Origin: Stenotrophomonas sepilia
GTDB lineage: Bacteria; Pseudomonadota; Gammaproteobacteria; Xanthomonadales; Xanthomonadaceae
Assembly (NCBI RefSeq): GCF_003244875.1
Contig: NZ_LXXZ01000087.1
Span: 1 to 64,000, forward strand
Direction of reading: 5' to 3'
DNA length: 64,000 nucleotides
Of this stretch, positions 7,776 through 18,323 are shown piece after piece. The notes below the pieces were generated by a model, which saw only the letters and a program-made list of their open reading frames with translations, did not search any database and was not told where the DNA came from. The translations under genes were made by a program, and so were the position numbers. The stretch's first letter is position 1. Each line of letters begins with the position of its first letter.

Positions 7776-7806
7776 TTGACTCCGTACTTGACTACGGAAG
7801 TAACCT
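7776..7806 (+). promoter_or_regulatory. merTPA promoter/operator
   Basis: A -35 TTGACT (7776-7781) and -10 TAACCT (7801-7806) are separated by 19 bp. The spacer carries the dyad CCGTAC/(T)ACGG that MerR binds. The overlong 19-bp spacer is the hallmark of MerR-controlled promoters. The merR start codon is a few bases upstream on the other strand. Confidence 0.93.
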
Positions 7807-7844
7807 TAGCGCATCACGCAACGTCTCGGAAGGAGATCCCTCAC

Positions 7845-8195
7845 ATGGCAGACCCCAGCAACGGCCGCGGTGCACTGGCCGCCGGTGGCCTCGCCGCCAT
7901 CCTCGCCTCGACCTGCTGCCTCGGTCCGCTGGTGCTGATCACGCTGGGTTTCTCCGGCGCCTGGATCGGCAACTTGACCGCGCTGGAACCGTACCGGCCG
8001 ATCTTCATTGGCGTGGCGCTCGTGGCGCTGTTCTTCGCGTGGCGTCGCATCTTCCGGCCGGCTCGCGCCTGCGCGCCGGACGACGCATGCGCCGTGCCCC
8101 AGGTGCGGACGGCCTACAAGGTGATCTTCTGGATCGTCACCGCCCTGGTGCTGATCGCGCTCGTGTTCCCCTACCTCATGCCCCTGTTCTACTGA
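7845..8195 (+). CDS. merT: Mercuric ion transporter MerT
   Basis: A 116-residue inner-membrane protein with three hydrophobic segments (near residues 12-38, 46-66 and 88-112). The first segment carries the adjacent pair S-T-C-C-L-G that takes Hg(II) from MerP. A second pair, near residues 75-80 (A-C-A-P-D-D-A-C), is on the cytoplasmic loop that passes mercury to MerA. Start chosen at ATG 7845 after an AGGAGA ribosome site. First gene of the mer operon. Confidence 0.95.
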   Translation: MADPSNGRGALAAGGLAAILASTCCLGPLVLITLGFSGAWIGNLTALEPYRPIFIGVALVALFFAWRRIFRPARACAPDDACAVPQVRTAYKVIFWIVTALVLIALVFPYLMPLFY

Positions 8196-8207
8196 AAGGA
8201 GATTGCC

Positions 8208-10191
<1,984 letters not shown>

Positions 10192-10273
10192 TGGCTGGGC
10201 CTCTTACCTATGCTTCATCGGCTGAATCACAAATTCAGGCTGAAGCGCCGCCTCTTGCACAATGGGCTGAGGA

Positions 10274-11614
10274 CTATTCGAAATACCCCTCTTCGAGTAG
10301 CCGCGCCAGCGTCGGGAGATAGGGGCCGTACTCGACCACGCGCGTGATCTTCTTCTTGCGCGTTGCCGCCGTGGTCATCCGCTGGAACACGAAGTCCGTG
10401 GTCATTGGGTCGTCGTCATCGACCAACACGGTTTCGATAACCGAGCCATCCTTGCGCGCCTTCTTGTCGTAGAGCATGCGCGCCCGAAGCACCTCGAAGC
10501 TGTAACCCCTGCCCATGCGGTTCATGTCTTTGGCCACTCGGTTGACTGACTCAGTATAGGCATTGGTAATCGGCTGCTCGAAGTAGGCGAAGATTTCGTC
10601 GTGCCAGTTGTGCACGGCGGTGGTCAGGTCCTTGAACGTGGCCGCCAATTCGGTCGGAATATTGGCCTGCCACTTCGCGCAGGCGGCTTCTGCTGCTGGG
10701 CGGGTCTTCTGATCCCAGATCGACAGAAATCCTTCCTTGAGCGCGTGGGCTTCGCTTAGGAGCGGGAACTGTTGGAACCATTCCCGCATCCGGTCCATAT
10801 CTCTCCCTGTCAGGTCGTGCTGCCGCTTGAGCAGCAGGAACCGCTCGTCCTTGAGTTTGAGGCGCTGCCGGGTGGACAAATCCTTGCGAATGCGCTTGCG
10901 CAGCTTCTCCAGCGCGTCGTTCGCCATGCGCTGGATATGGAATCGATCGACCACGATCCGGGCCTGTGGCAGCGTGGCGCGCACCACCTGCCGATAAACG
11001 TGGTACATGTCCATCGCCACCCACTCGACCGAGTCCTTGTCCCGCAGGTCGCGGAAATAGGGCATCAACTCGGCTTTGGCCCGGCTGGGGCGGATATCGA
11101 ACACGGTCTTGCGCTCGACGTTGGTGATCATGGCCCGGTACTGGCCGATGATCTTGAGCTCGTCGATACCCAGCACCCGCGGCGTCCGGAACTGGGTCTT
11201 GGCCTCGACCTCCTCGATGAAATCGTCGAAGACGTGGCGGACCGTCTTTTCGTCCACGGCTACTTCCCGGGCAAGGGCCGCAAAGGTCTTGGAGAAGGAC
11301 TGGTCGCGGATATAACGCACCAGACGCGCCGTGGCTTGGCGTTTTCCATCAAGGTCCGCCACAGGCTCAAACAAGGTCTTGGTGCAGCTTGTACAGCGAT
11401 AGCGACGGCGCTGGATGAAGATCACGACGGGTTTGCCGTGCGTCGGTGTGTCCTGAAACGACTGTTCCTGTGAGCCGTGACCATGCAGGCGTCCGGTCTT
11501 GCACAGCGGGCAGGTCACCCACTGATTGACGCCTTCGGCCTTGACGACGTAACTGTCCTCGCTGGTCAGGATTTCAAGCGTCTTCAGGCTTCGCAGCTGG
11601 AGAAAGTCCGTCAC
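10274..11614 (-). CDS. tnpA: ISL3-family transposase
   Basis: A 446-residue DDE transposase. An N-terminal zinc-binding region has CPLC near residue 35 and CTSC near residue 75. The catalytic core has D in L-G-I-D-E-L-K, D in V-V-D-R-F-H-I and E in N-A-Y-T-E-S-V-N. These motifs and the length fit the ISL3 family. The frame is intact, so the element may still move. It is transcribed towards merA and ends 82 bases from the merA stop. Confidence 0.93.
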   Translation of the reverse strand: MTDFLQLRSLKTLEILTSEDSYVVKAEGVNQWVTCPLCKTGRLHGHGSQEQSFQDTPTHGKPVVIFIQRRRYRCTSCTKTLFEPVADLDGKRQATARLVRYIRDQSFSKTFAALAREVAVDEKTVRHVFDDFIEEVEAKTQFRTPRVLGIDELKIIGQYRAMITNVERKTVFDIRPSRAKAELMPYFRDLRDKDSVEWVAMDMYHVYRQVVRATLPQARIVVDRFHIQRMANDALEKLRKRIRKDLSTRQRLKLKDERFLLLKRQHDLTGRDMDRMREWFQQFPLLSEAHALKEGFLSIWDQKTRPAAEAACAKWQANIPTELAATFKDLTTAVHNWHDEIFAYFEQPITNAYTESVNRVAKDMNRMGRGYSFEVLRARMLYDKKARKDGSVIETVLVDDDDPMTTDFVFQRMTTAATRKKKITRVVEYGPYLPTLARLLEEGYFE

Positions 11615-11734
11615 TCAGCACCTTGGGCGAACCCACACTGAAATCCGACTTTTACTCTAGCACATCCGCTCAGCCGTCCAACACCAAAATCCATTCTTTG
11701 AAAGTGATAGCTACAAAGACCCAAGGAGCCAGAA

Positions 11735-11757
11735 CCCACACCAGATTCCGGATACCC
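11735..11757 (-). repeat. Transposon right inverted repeat
   Basis: Reverse complement begins GGGTATCCGGA and contains GTGTGGG at the same offset as the left end. It borders the 8-bp duplication at 11758-11765. Confidence 0.9.
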
Positions 11758-11782
11758 AAAAAAAGGCCCCCTCGCGGGGGCC
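11758..11782 (-). terminator. Intrinsic terminator after the 12285-11803 gene (target of the transposon)
   Basis: On the minus strand a GGCCCCC/GGGGGCC stem is followed by a T-run. The first 8 bases (11758-11765) are the right target-site duplication AAAAAAAG. The outer flank AAAGGACAT matches the terminator at 6409-6434, so this belongs to the same repeated cassette as 6930-7136. Confidence 0.85.
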
Positions 11783-11802
11783 CCAAAGGACATGGATTGA
11801 TC

Positions 11803-12285
11803 TTACAGGCTGGTGGAGCGCCAAAGCTTGCCTGCGATGCCACCGACGATGAGGGCCACCGGCATGAGCGCCGTCAGAGCCATCGGGGGCACGGAGGTGA
11901 AGAAGTTTCGCTCGCTCTCCTCCAACCCCGGGTAGAGCAGGCCCACAGCAACGCTGGCCAGCTGCAGGGCAACGACGACGAGCAAGCCCACCAGGGCGCC
12001 CTTTCCAAAGCCACCTTTGGGCGGCGAAACCGGGAGCCCGCTGGCCCTTGCCGCGCGCACGCGGGCCGCTCGCCAGTTCAACACGTAGAGAATCGCCAGC
12101 AAGAGCAGCACGGCTGCCCCACCAGCGGCTGCCAGGCCGGCCTGCCAGCCGTAGCCCTCGTTCTGGCCGATCTCTTGGGCCCCGGCAAGAAACAGCAAGC
12201 CCGCTCCCCCAAGGATCACAGTGGCGGGGGCCAACAAGCCCCACTGCATGTGACCGCCGGGGGTGTGGTGAGCGTTGTAAGACAT
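11803..12285 (-). CDS. Four-helix inner-membrane protein
   Basis: A 160-residue protein with four hydrophobic segments, near residues 15-35, 48-68, 95-117 and 130-150. A basic cytoplasmic loop lies between the second and third (R-A-A-R-V-R-A-A-R). No family recognised. ATG at 12285 follows an AAGGAGGT ribosome site. It is the distal gene before the terminator that the mercury transposon hit. Confidence 0.6.
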   Translation of the reverse strand: MSYNAHHTPGGHMQWGLLAPATVILGGAGLLFLAGAQEIGQNEGYGWQAGLAAAGGAAVLLLLAILYVLNWRAARVRAARASGLPVSPPKGGFGKGALVGLLVVVALQLASVAVGLLYPGLEESERNFFTSVPPMALTALMPVALIVGGIAGKLWRSTSL

Positions 12286-12343
12286 GGGACCTCCTTAAAG
12301 TGGTGTTCCTCAATGCATACCGCGATTCCGGTCCTTGGCAAGG

Positions 12344-12706
12344 TCAGCCCTTCTTCTGGGCTCCGGCCGGCACCCAGCCGGTGGGCTGCTTCTCAAAGAC
12401 GAAGTCGTAAGCCGGCGGCACGGGGACGGGATCGGGCTTCAACTGCTGCCCGCCCTGGAACCCGACCACGTCCAACGTTCCACCGGTCACGCACGTGGCA
12501 CGCTGGGGACCAGTTGAGGTGCAATCCGCGGTGAGGTCTTTCCAACCCCGGACCTCGATTCGTTGGCCCATTTCACTGGAGAGGTTGGCATTGGCATGCG
12601 CCTCGTAAGCGTGGGCGACTTGTTCGATGGTGGGAAGATCAGCTTTGCTGCTGCAGGCAGCCAACCCTGCGGTGATCAGGCCGAGGGAAACGAGGGTTGC
12701 TTTCAT
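12344..12706 (-). CDS. Small lipoprotein
   Basis: A 120-residue protein with a signal peptide ending in the lipobox L-A-A-C at residue ~18. A short acidic/helical domain follows with two cysteines in the mature part that may pair. The start overlaps the stop of the upstream secreted protein gene by 4 bases. Likely anchored in the outer membrane or in the periplasmic face of the inner membrane. The co-encoded secreted protein suggests a shared envelope role. Confidence 0.6.
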   Translation of the reverse strand: MKATLVSLGLITAGLAACSSKADLPTIEQVAHAYEAHANANLSSEMGQRIEVRGWKDLTADCTSTGPQRATCVTGGTLDVVGFQGGQQLKPDPVPVPPAYDFVFEKQPTGWVPAGAQKKG

Positions 12707-13575
12707 GCCGGAGCTCCTTGCGTATGGGTCAAATCAACGTCGATCGTTTCATCGCGGTATCCGAGCCGAACCCTCTCTATCGTCACGTCCATCTTTGGCA
12801 CCGTTCCCTCCACCCAGACCCGGTTGACGGAGAACACCACCAAATCGTCGCGGTAGCTGCGACCTTGTCGCGCCAAGTTCGCGGCCTCTTGGGCGTCCAT
12901 TCGGATGAGCAGATGGAAGCGGCCGGCGTTGGGTGGGCTGGACACCCCCGTGGAGGTGCGGTGAACCCACGGCACAAAGCCCTTGCCGGTGACGCTTTGT
13001 CCCGCCGCGGACACCTGAGGCATCGGGATGAATCCTTCCAGCACGCCACGGTCGGCCCGATAGGCGACATCGCCCAGCGCTTGGAACGTGGGACGAATCG
13101 CAAACCGTCGGATGGCCTTGAAGCGCTGCAGGCGCGCGTCGAAGGCCGGGCCATAACGGCGCTCGATGGCAGCCGGATCATTGCCCGAGACACCGTTGGC
13201 GCCGTGGGCCTTCGTGTCCATCAGCCACCATTGCCTCAGGCACCACTGGCGCTTGTCGGCGTCGATCCGATAGGCCGAATGGGCCATTGCCAGCAGCTGC
13301 ATGTCGCAGGTGTCCACGCCCCCGCCTCCGACAGCCGTCACTCCGGCCCGCAGGTGTTGAACCCCTTCCAAGCCTTCCTGATCCAGGTCCCAGTAGGTCC
13401 CAGGCGGCTCAAGGTAAGGGCTCCGCGACCTATCGCTGACCACCTTCGGCGTGCCTTGGATGGCTCGGCCGATGTGGCGAAGCAGGTCCGATCCGGCCCT
13501 CGATTGTGCCTGCGCTCCAGCCGCTGCAGTCAGGGCAAACGCCCCGATCAGCACGGTTCTTCTGACCCTCTTCAT
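12703..13575 (-). CDS. Secreted hypothetical protein
   Basis: A 290-residue protein with a Sec signal peptide (K-R-V-R-R start, A-G-A-Q-A-Q cleavage region near residue 23). The mature part contains G-G-G-G-V-D-T-C-D and W-C-L-R-Q-W-W segments with two cysteines. ATG at 13575 is preferred because it follows a GGGGG ribosome site and gives a proper signal peptide. It overlaps the lipoprotein gene by 4 bases, so the two are likely made together. Family not recognised. Confidence 0.6.
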   Translation of the reverse strand: MKRVRRTVLIGAFALTAAAGAQAQSRAGSDLLRHIGRAIQGTPKVVSDRSRSPYLEPPGTYWDLDQEGLEGVQHLRAGVTAVGGGGVDTCDMQLLAMAHSAYRIDADKRQWCLRQWWLMDTKAHGANGVSGNDPAAIERRYGPAFDARLQRFKAIRRFAIRPTFQALGDVAYRADRGVLEGFIPMPQVSAAGQSVTGKGFVPWVHRTSTGVSSPPNAGRFHLLIRMDAQEAANLARQGRSYRDDLVVFSVNRVWVEGTVPKMDVTIERVRLGYRDETIDVDLTHTQGAPA

Positions 13576-13700
13576 GGAACCCCCTGTTCCCACCAATAGA
13601 TTTGGGATCTTGCGGCCAACTTACGTGGCACGTAGAGTCTACCCGGGGCGTAGCCTCTGGGTCATCCTGTCCGCATGCCTGCATTGCATCCGTTCAGCCC

Positions 13701-14084
13701 GTGACTGCCGCCCCGCCCGCTCCCCGAGCCGTGGTTGCCGCGCGTTTGCGCCAAGCCCGCGTCCTGCGGGGCTTTAGCCAACGCGAGGTCGGAGTGCGGA
13801 TGGGGATGGACAAGGACGCTGCGTCGGCCCGCATCTCTCGGTATGAATCCGAGGGCATGTCGATCAGCCTGGAAGCCCTCTTCGAGCTGGCCCAGGCCTT
13901 GGAGGTGCCCCCGGCCTATCTCTTGGCGACCAGCCCAGCGATGGCCGATGCGATCTTGGCTTTGGGCGAGCAGAGCGTGGCCCAGCAGGAACGTTTTGCC
14001 GAACTGCTGGGCGTTTTGGGTGAGCTGCCGGCGAAGAAGCGCAACGCACTCATCGAGCAACTGTTACCGCCCGTCAAGGATTAG
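13701..14084 (+). CDS. XRE-family transcriptional regulator
   Basis: A 127-residue protein. The N-terminal helix-turn-helix runs about residues 10-70 (R-L-R-Q-A-R-V-L-R-G-F-S-Q-R-E-V and I-S-R-Y-E-S-E). A short helical C-terminal domain follows and could dimerise. GTG at 13701 is chosen because the helix-turn-helix begins shortly after it; an open frame extends to 13602 but looks non-coding. It is divergent from the secreted protein/lipoprotein pair and could control it. Confidence 0.7.
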   Translation: MTAAPPAPRAVVAARLRQARVLRGFSQREVGVRMGMDKDAASARISRYESEGMSISLEALFELAQALEVPPAYLLATSPAMADAILALGEQSVAQQERFAELLGVLGELPAKKRNALIEQLLPPVKD

Positions 14085-14114
14085 GGCATCGGCGAACAAG
14101 GACGAATCGACCCC

Positions 14115-14477
14115 ATGTGGACATGGATCACCCACCTCTGCCGCCGCAATAGGACGGAGCCCACCCGGTCCGCCATTGCCATGGCCACACTGATCGAACT
14201 GAACATGCTGGAGCTCAACGCAGCGGAGGCCCGCAACCGCGTTGAACTGGACCCACCGGGGCATGAAGCAGCACTTCTTGAGAGATTCAAGGCATCGGCC
14301 CAGCTGATCCTCAACGAAAAGCCTCCATCCGACGCCGCAGACTCAACCTGGGAATCCCTTGGCCAGAAGGCACGCCGCCTAAACCGAGGATTCGCAGACC
14401 TCCGATTGCAACTCTCCCCGCCAGCGATCGTTGGTGGGGATACAGAGCGGCACGACAATACGCGTCCGGTCCTTTAA
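14115..14477 (+). CDS. Hypothetical protein
   Basis: A 120-residue helical protein 30 bases after the XRE gene and on the same strand. It has a basic start (C-R-R-N-R) and a helical mid region with regularly spaced Leu and Glu. Its last 4 bases overlap the convergent gene at 14474. No family recognised. Confidence 0.45.
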   Translation: MWTWITHLCRRNRTEPTRSAIAMATLIELNMLELNAAEARNRVELDPPGHEAALLERFKASAQLILNEKPPSDAADSTWESLGQKARRLNRGFADLRLQLSPPAIVGGDTERHDNTRPVL

Positions 14478-15262
14478 GGCGGCCAGGCCAGCTCTTCCAT
14501 GCGGGCTTTCCTCCGTTGCATGTAGTGCAACATCCCGCTGGCGCACTGCTCAACAACGGGGCTTTCCTCAAAGGCCCCAACCCCAACCGCCGTCAGTGCT
14601 GCAATGACGCACAAGTTGGTGGTGGCCACCGCGTTGACGGTGGTCTGAAACAGAATGGCTGCCGGCACGTGCGCCCCGATCTGTCCATTGGGATCTTGAT
14701 ACATCACCCGAATGGCCTTCCCGCCATGGACCAGCCCGCAAAGAGGGTCCCACGAATTGGTCACCGTCCGAGCCAGCTTCTGAGGCTCATCGTCCTGCCC
14801 GATGCGTGCAATGGCCTGCTCCACGTCCGCGGCCAGGTCTTTGAGGGCAATAGCCACCCACTTTCCTTTCTCGTTTTTCCTTCGAGGGCCCCGATCTTCC
14901 TGGAGAAAGTCCGCCAGCTGTTCGTCGTCGGCAAGGAACTGGACAAACACCGCCCGCAGGAATTGCTCAATCTGGGAGCGGTGCATTGCCAAGGCCACCG
15001 CTGGAAGATCGATGGGATGGGTTTCCAACAGGAACAGCAACGCACGCCCGTAGTCCATCGAGGCCCTCAACAGTTGGAAAGCCGCCCGGTGACGCTCGCT
15101 GCCGGCGGGAACAGTGATGCGGGCCATGCAGGACATGTTCGATTCCAGGCTGGCCTTGGCCTCTCTGGCCTCCTGTGCGATGTCCAACGCCGTGGGCTGC
15201 CGCGTGGCAGCACGCGGCTCCAGCGCATCGCGGATCGCATCCTTCAACGAATTGTGCGTCAT
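14474..15262 (-). CDS. Hypothetical protein resembling DUF6988
   Basis: A 262-residue, mainly helical protein. It has the segment A-L-A-M-H-R-S-Q-I-E-Q-F-L-R-A-V-F-V near residue 90 and a late hydrophobic helix near residues 205-235. The pattern is reminiscent of the DUF6988 family (tentative). The start ATG overlaps the restored stop of the upstream glycosylase-like gene (ATGA), so the two are likely translationally coupled. Confidence 0.5.
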   Translation of the reverse strand: MTHNSLKDAIRDALEPRAATRQPTALDIAQEAREAKASLESNMSCMARITVPAGSERHRAAFQLLRASMDYGRALLFLLETHPIDLPAVALAMHRSQIEQFLRAVFVQFLADDEQLADFLQEDRGPRRKNEKGKWVAIALKDLAADVEQAIARIGQDDEPQKLARTVTNSWDPLCGLVHGGKAIRVMYQDPNGQIGAHVPAAILFQTTVNAVATTNLCVIAALTAVGVGAFEESPVVEQCASGMLHYMQRRKARMEELAWPP

Positions 15263-15961
15263 ATCCTTTGCCCTTCATTCGCGTATTTCAAAAGATGCCT
15301 CAGAGCTGCGGCACGATCTTCCCAGCAATCTACGTTCCAAGATGGATGGTAGACCCAAGTCATCCACGCCCCCCCCGTTGCCATAATCGAGAGACCATAC
15401 GTGGCGCTCCTCCAGATAGCGCCGCCTCCTGCCCTCGGAGTTGGCATGGCGAGCCTGGAAGGTAGGCTGGTCCGACCGCTTCCCGTGATCGAACATTCGC
15501 CAAGCGGTGCGGCCGAGCACCAGAATCACCTCTGGCCGGAGCAGAGGGAGGATCACCTCTACCAACAACTTCCCGCCTTGACTGAAGTCGGTTCCTGACG
15601 GACGGTGTCCAGCTCTCTTGCCGGCAAAGCGCTGGGACAAGTTGCAAAATGCGACGTGCTGCCAGGCGTGGGCGGCATCCACAACATTTGGGCTGCTTTG
15701 ACCAGTCAGCAGGCGATCCAGCTCATCAAAGAACTTGCCACCACCTGTCCTCTTGCAAGTCTCCATGTCGCCGAACGTCTCGCGGGTGAATGGACGAGTG
15801 ATAACGGGGTCGTCGGTCCACCCAGCCTCCCGGTAGTGGGACTCGCCCAGTAGCAAGACGCGGCGCCCTTCAACTCCCTTCCAGTAGCCGCGGCCGACGT
15901 AGGGCACGAAGGCCACCTCAGCCGGCCACGCTTCCATGTTCAACTCAGCCGGATCATCCAT
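15259..15961 (-). pseudogene. Uracil-DNA-glycosylase-like protein, frameshifted in an 8-C run
   Basis: The N-terminal part has the fold start V-L-L-L-G-E-S-H-Y near residue 38 and I-L-V-L-G-R-T-A-W near residue 145, both typical of the uracil-DNA-glycosylase superfamily. The frame breaks near 15367-15376 in a run of eight C. The other frame then supplies W-V-Y-H-P-S-W, the HPS motif expected next, and ends at 15259 in a 4-base overlap with the following gene. As written, the unshifted frame gives an unrelated tail ending at 15275. The lesion may be a real mutation, a phase-variable switch or a base-calling error. Divergent from a second glycosylase-like gene at 16137. Confidence 0.6.
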
Positions 15962-16136
15962 GCCATTGACCTTCGTATGATGGTGTCAGGCTACTCCACA
16001 CCGTGCTGCCACGCAGCTATTGCACGCCATCCCATGCCATCCCATTTTTCCGCCACATTTAGCCGACAAAAAGCTCTTGCATACCGCTCGCACGTGCTTT
16101 AACTGTATGGGCCTTCAAGGATCCTGCGGAGGCCCC

Positions 16137-17225
16137 ATGACAACTCACCATGGCTGGCAGGCGTGCCGCGCATGCCATGCACCAGGACTTGATGTGCGTG
16201 TGGAGGGAGGCTGGCACCTCCGTGCCAATCCCGGCTACTGGGGAACCAGCGTCCCTAAAACCTTGGTCCTGGGGTTTTCCAAGGGGGCCACCCAAATTGC
16301 CGCCGCCCAACACGGGAGCTTCGATGGGGTCGCCTTCGCGGGTGCTATGCGCCCTCGCCTCGCAGCTGTATTGCACGAGCTTGGGATCGATCTGGGTGGG
16401 CAAACGATCAACGACGCCCTGACCGCCGAAAGCCGCCACATGGGCGCCGCCTCCTTGGTGCGCTGCGGGTTGTCGGTGATGGACAACGGCAAGCTGGTCA
16501 GCAGTGGCACCATCATGCCCAAGGCCATGCGTTCGTCGTTGCCTTTGGAAGCCATGAAAACATGCGTGGCACGCCACCTGGACCCGTTGCCTGACAGTGT
16601 GGAGCGCGTGGTCTTGTTGGGGACCACCGATGCCTACATGAAGGGGGTCAAGGCGCTCATGCGCCAGCAATTCAACGACTTCCAAGAAATCAACGAGGTA
16701 GCCTTCAGCGCCCAAGGCCGGACATGGGTGTTTGCGTCGCACCCCAGCCCGGCCAACGGGACCTTTCAAGCCTGGATCGACGGTGACACCGCCACCGAAC
16801 CGGGCCGCAAGAAGCAGCTGGCGCGCCAAGCGTTGGGTCACAAGGCCCCAGCGCAGCCCCTTTCAGCTCCGCCTCGCCCGGCACCGGCACCGATCCAGCG
16901 TGCCACGCCGCCTGACCCGATTTCACCAGCTAGGGCGTCCAACGGCGACCGTTTTGCCCGAGCCTTCCACCTGGTTCGCCACGATGGAAGGGTGATCGTC
17001 GCGGTGCGGATGAGGGACCGAGACACGGGAAACGTGGCGTTCCGGGTGGCCAAAATGGGCAACACCAAGGATGGCCAGCGCGAGATCCACGACGAAGCTG
17101 AGCTGTTGCGCTTGTGCGAGAGCGGGCAATACCAAGTGCGCGCCCAACCGTTGGACAAGTCCACACCGGCCAACTTTATTCGGCCGCTGCGAAACCACCG
17201 GATCGTGAAGACCCCTGCCCGTTGA
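16137..17225 (+). CDS. Uracil-DNA-glycosylase-superfamily protein with extra C-terminal domain
   Basis: A 362-residue protein. The N-terminus has an A-C-R-A-C pair. The core has T-L-V-L-G-F-S-K-G near residue 40 and the F-A-S-H-P-S-P motif near residue 202, both expected of the glycosylase fold. A Pro/Ala-rich linker near residues 230-270 leads to a C-terminal domain of ~90 residues rich in charged strands. ATG at 16137 follows GGAGG; upstream in-frame starts at 16020 and 16107 are possible. Substrate unknown; it could act on modified or uracil-containing DNA. The 3' end overlaps the convergent RHH gene. Confidence 0.55.
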   Translation: MTTHHGWQACRACHAPGLDVRVEGGWHLRANPGYWGTSVPKTLVLGFSKGATQIAAAQHGSFDGVAFAGAMRPRLAAVLHELGIDLGGQTINDALTAESRHMGAASLVRCGLSVMDNGKLVSSGTIMPKAMRSSLPLEAMKTCVARHLDPLPDSVERVVLLGTTDAYMKGVKALMRQQFNDFQEINEVAFSAQGRTWVFASHPSPANGTFQAWIDGDTATEPGRKKQLARQALGHKAPAQPLSAPPRPAPAPIQRATPPDPISPARASNGDRFARAFHLVRHDGRVIVAVRMRDRDTGNVAFRVAKMGNTKDGQREIHDEAELLRLCESGQYQVRAQPLDKSTPANFIRPLRNHRIVKTPAR

Positions 17226-17349
17226 TCGCCGCACGGCGCGCCAATCCCTCGCAAAGCAACAAGCGAACCATCTCGCTGACATGCAGCCCCTCCCGGGCTG
17301 CCGCCTGTTCCAGCCGGTCTTTCAGCTCCTGTGGCACGCGGACGGCCAT
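17176..17349 (-). CDS. Ribbon-helix-helix (CopG-like) protein
   Basis: A 57-residue protein starting M-A-V-R-V-P-Q-E-L-K-D-R-L-E-Q-A-A-A-R-E. This is the beta-strand plus first helix of a CopG/Arc-type DNA-binding fold, followed by S-E-M-V-R-L-L-L. A GTG farther upstream would add a few residues. Last gene of a minus-strand operon of small membrane proteins; it overlaps the 3' end of the convergent gene. Confidence 0.6.
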   Translation of the reverse strand: MAVRVPQELKDRLEQAAAREGLHVSEMVRLLLCEGLARRAAINGQGSSRSGGFAAAE

Positions 17350-17369
17350 CTGCACGTAAGGTGGCCGGC

Positions 17370-17567
17370 TCACGTGGACAGCCTCGCCAGGGTGAGCACC
17401 CACGCCAGCACTAGCCCAGCCAGGATTTGGGCACGCAAGCGGTAACGCACACGAAGCGCCCCGCTGGCGTGCCGTGCATTGACCCAGAAGATGCCAGCCA
17501 GGCCCAACACGGTGGCCAGGAACGCTGCAGCCAGGACGGCGGCCAACACCGCGCCCACGGTGGTCAT
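17370..17567 (-). CDS. Small two-helix membrane protein
   Basis: A 65-residue protein with hydrophobic stretches near residues 4-28 and 43-62, separated by a basic loop (R-H-A-S-G-A-L-R-V-R-Y-R). The start overlaps the previous stop by 4 bases. Part of the 18101-17176 operon. Function unknown. Confidence 0.5.
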   Translation of the reverse strand: MTTVGAVLAAVLAAAFLATVLGLAGIFWVNARHASGALRVRYRLRAQILAGLVLAWVLTLARLST

Positions 17568-17752
17568 GCCAGCGCCCCTGCCATGGTGGCCAGGACGAAC
17601 CACTGTCCAGCGATGAGGCCGTAGCCGATGAGCAATCCCTCCAAGCCCGCCCAGCGTTGGCCGGGGGTGCGCAGCAGCGCCGCGCTGTCGTTGAGCAAGG
17701 ACCACCCGGAGAGGATGGACAGCCACTCAAAATCAATGGTCATAGCGGTCAT
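17564..17752 (-). CDS. Small membrane protein
   Basis: A 62-residue protein with one or two hydrophobic helices, near residues 37-60. The ATG at 17752 has a GGAGGGGAGGG ribosome site 8 bases upstream, inside the previous gene. It overlaps both neighbours, so it is translationally linked to them. Confidence 0.5.
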   Translation of the reverse strand: MTAMTIDFEWLSILSGWSLLNDSAALLRTPGQRWAGLEGLLIGYGLIAGQWFVLATMAGALA

Positions 17753-18101
17753 AGATCGAGCCCTCCCCTCCAGCGGAATTGATGGTGGAGGGCAACATGA
17801 CCTCCTCGTTTTTCACGCGTCCGAACACGCTGGCAAACACGTCCAACAGCGAGGTGCTTTGGGCCGCGTCCCGTTCGGCCTGGCGCGCATACTCGTCCAA
17901 CCCAGACGGGAAAACCTGGCGTGCGCCGTTGACGGCGCCGCGCAACCCGCTGGCGTTGGGCATGCTCGCCCCAAAGGTGCGGTTCCACGTGTCGGAAAAC
18001 CGGTCCAAGCCGTCCATGCCCATAAACAGCAATCGCGCCAGCACCAGGACAACCACGGCGTTGACGACAAGCCGCTTCGTCAGTCTGAATCCAATGAACA
18101 T
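17733..18101 (-). CDS. Membrane-anchored hypothetical protein
   Basis: A 122-residue protein with one N-terminal membrane helix (about residues 8-28). A periplasmic-type domain follows with G-L-D-E-Y-A-R-Q-A-E-R near residue 75. ATG at 18101 follows AAAGGGGGGAAC. It heads a four-gene minus-strand operon behind a TTTAGTCA cassette remnant located 100 bases upstream. Confidence 0.5.
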   Translation of the reverse strand: MFIGFRLTKRLVVNAVVVLVLARLLFMGMDGLDRFSDTWNRTFGASMPNASGLRGAVNGARQVFPSGLDEYARQAERDAAQSTSLLDVFASVFGRVKNEEVMLPSTINSAGGEGSIYDRYDH

Positions 18102-18193
18102 GTTCCCCCCTTTCGTTTCGTTGGTCGGTGTCAGACGCACGCATCGCGAACGTCATACGTTTGGGATACACCGACACGCGAAACCCACAAGGG

Positions 18194-18233
18194 GGTTATT
18201 TTGACTAAAGCTAAAAATTGGGAGAAAAGCCCG
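18194..18233 (-). promoter_or_regulatory. Partial regulatory cassette (TTTAGTCA element)
   Basis: The plus strand reads TTGACTAAAGCTAAAAA, a close match to TTGACTAAAAGCAAAAA of the full cassettes. A degenerate stem (TTGGG/CCCGA) lies where the full copies have CTGCGG/CCGCAG. The word is 100 bases from the start codon at 18101, against 95-100 in the four full copies. The TTTGTCCAC palindrome is absent. Confidence 0.6.
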
Positions 18234-18323
18234 ATCACGCTGCAGGCGCGGCTGCACTTGCCCGTCAGCCGGCGCTCGACTGGGGCATTGCTTTGAACGG
18301 TTCGACTGACGAAATTGGCAGGG

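Noticed and set aside
10192..11700. ISL3 element limited to the transposase gene
   Set aside because: No inverted repeats were found immediately around the transposase; the matching ends with target duplication are at 7137 and 11757, enclosing mer.
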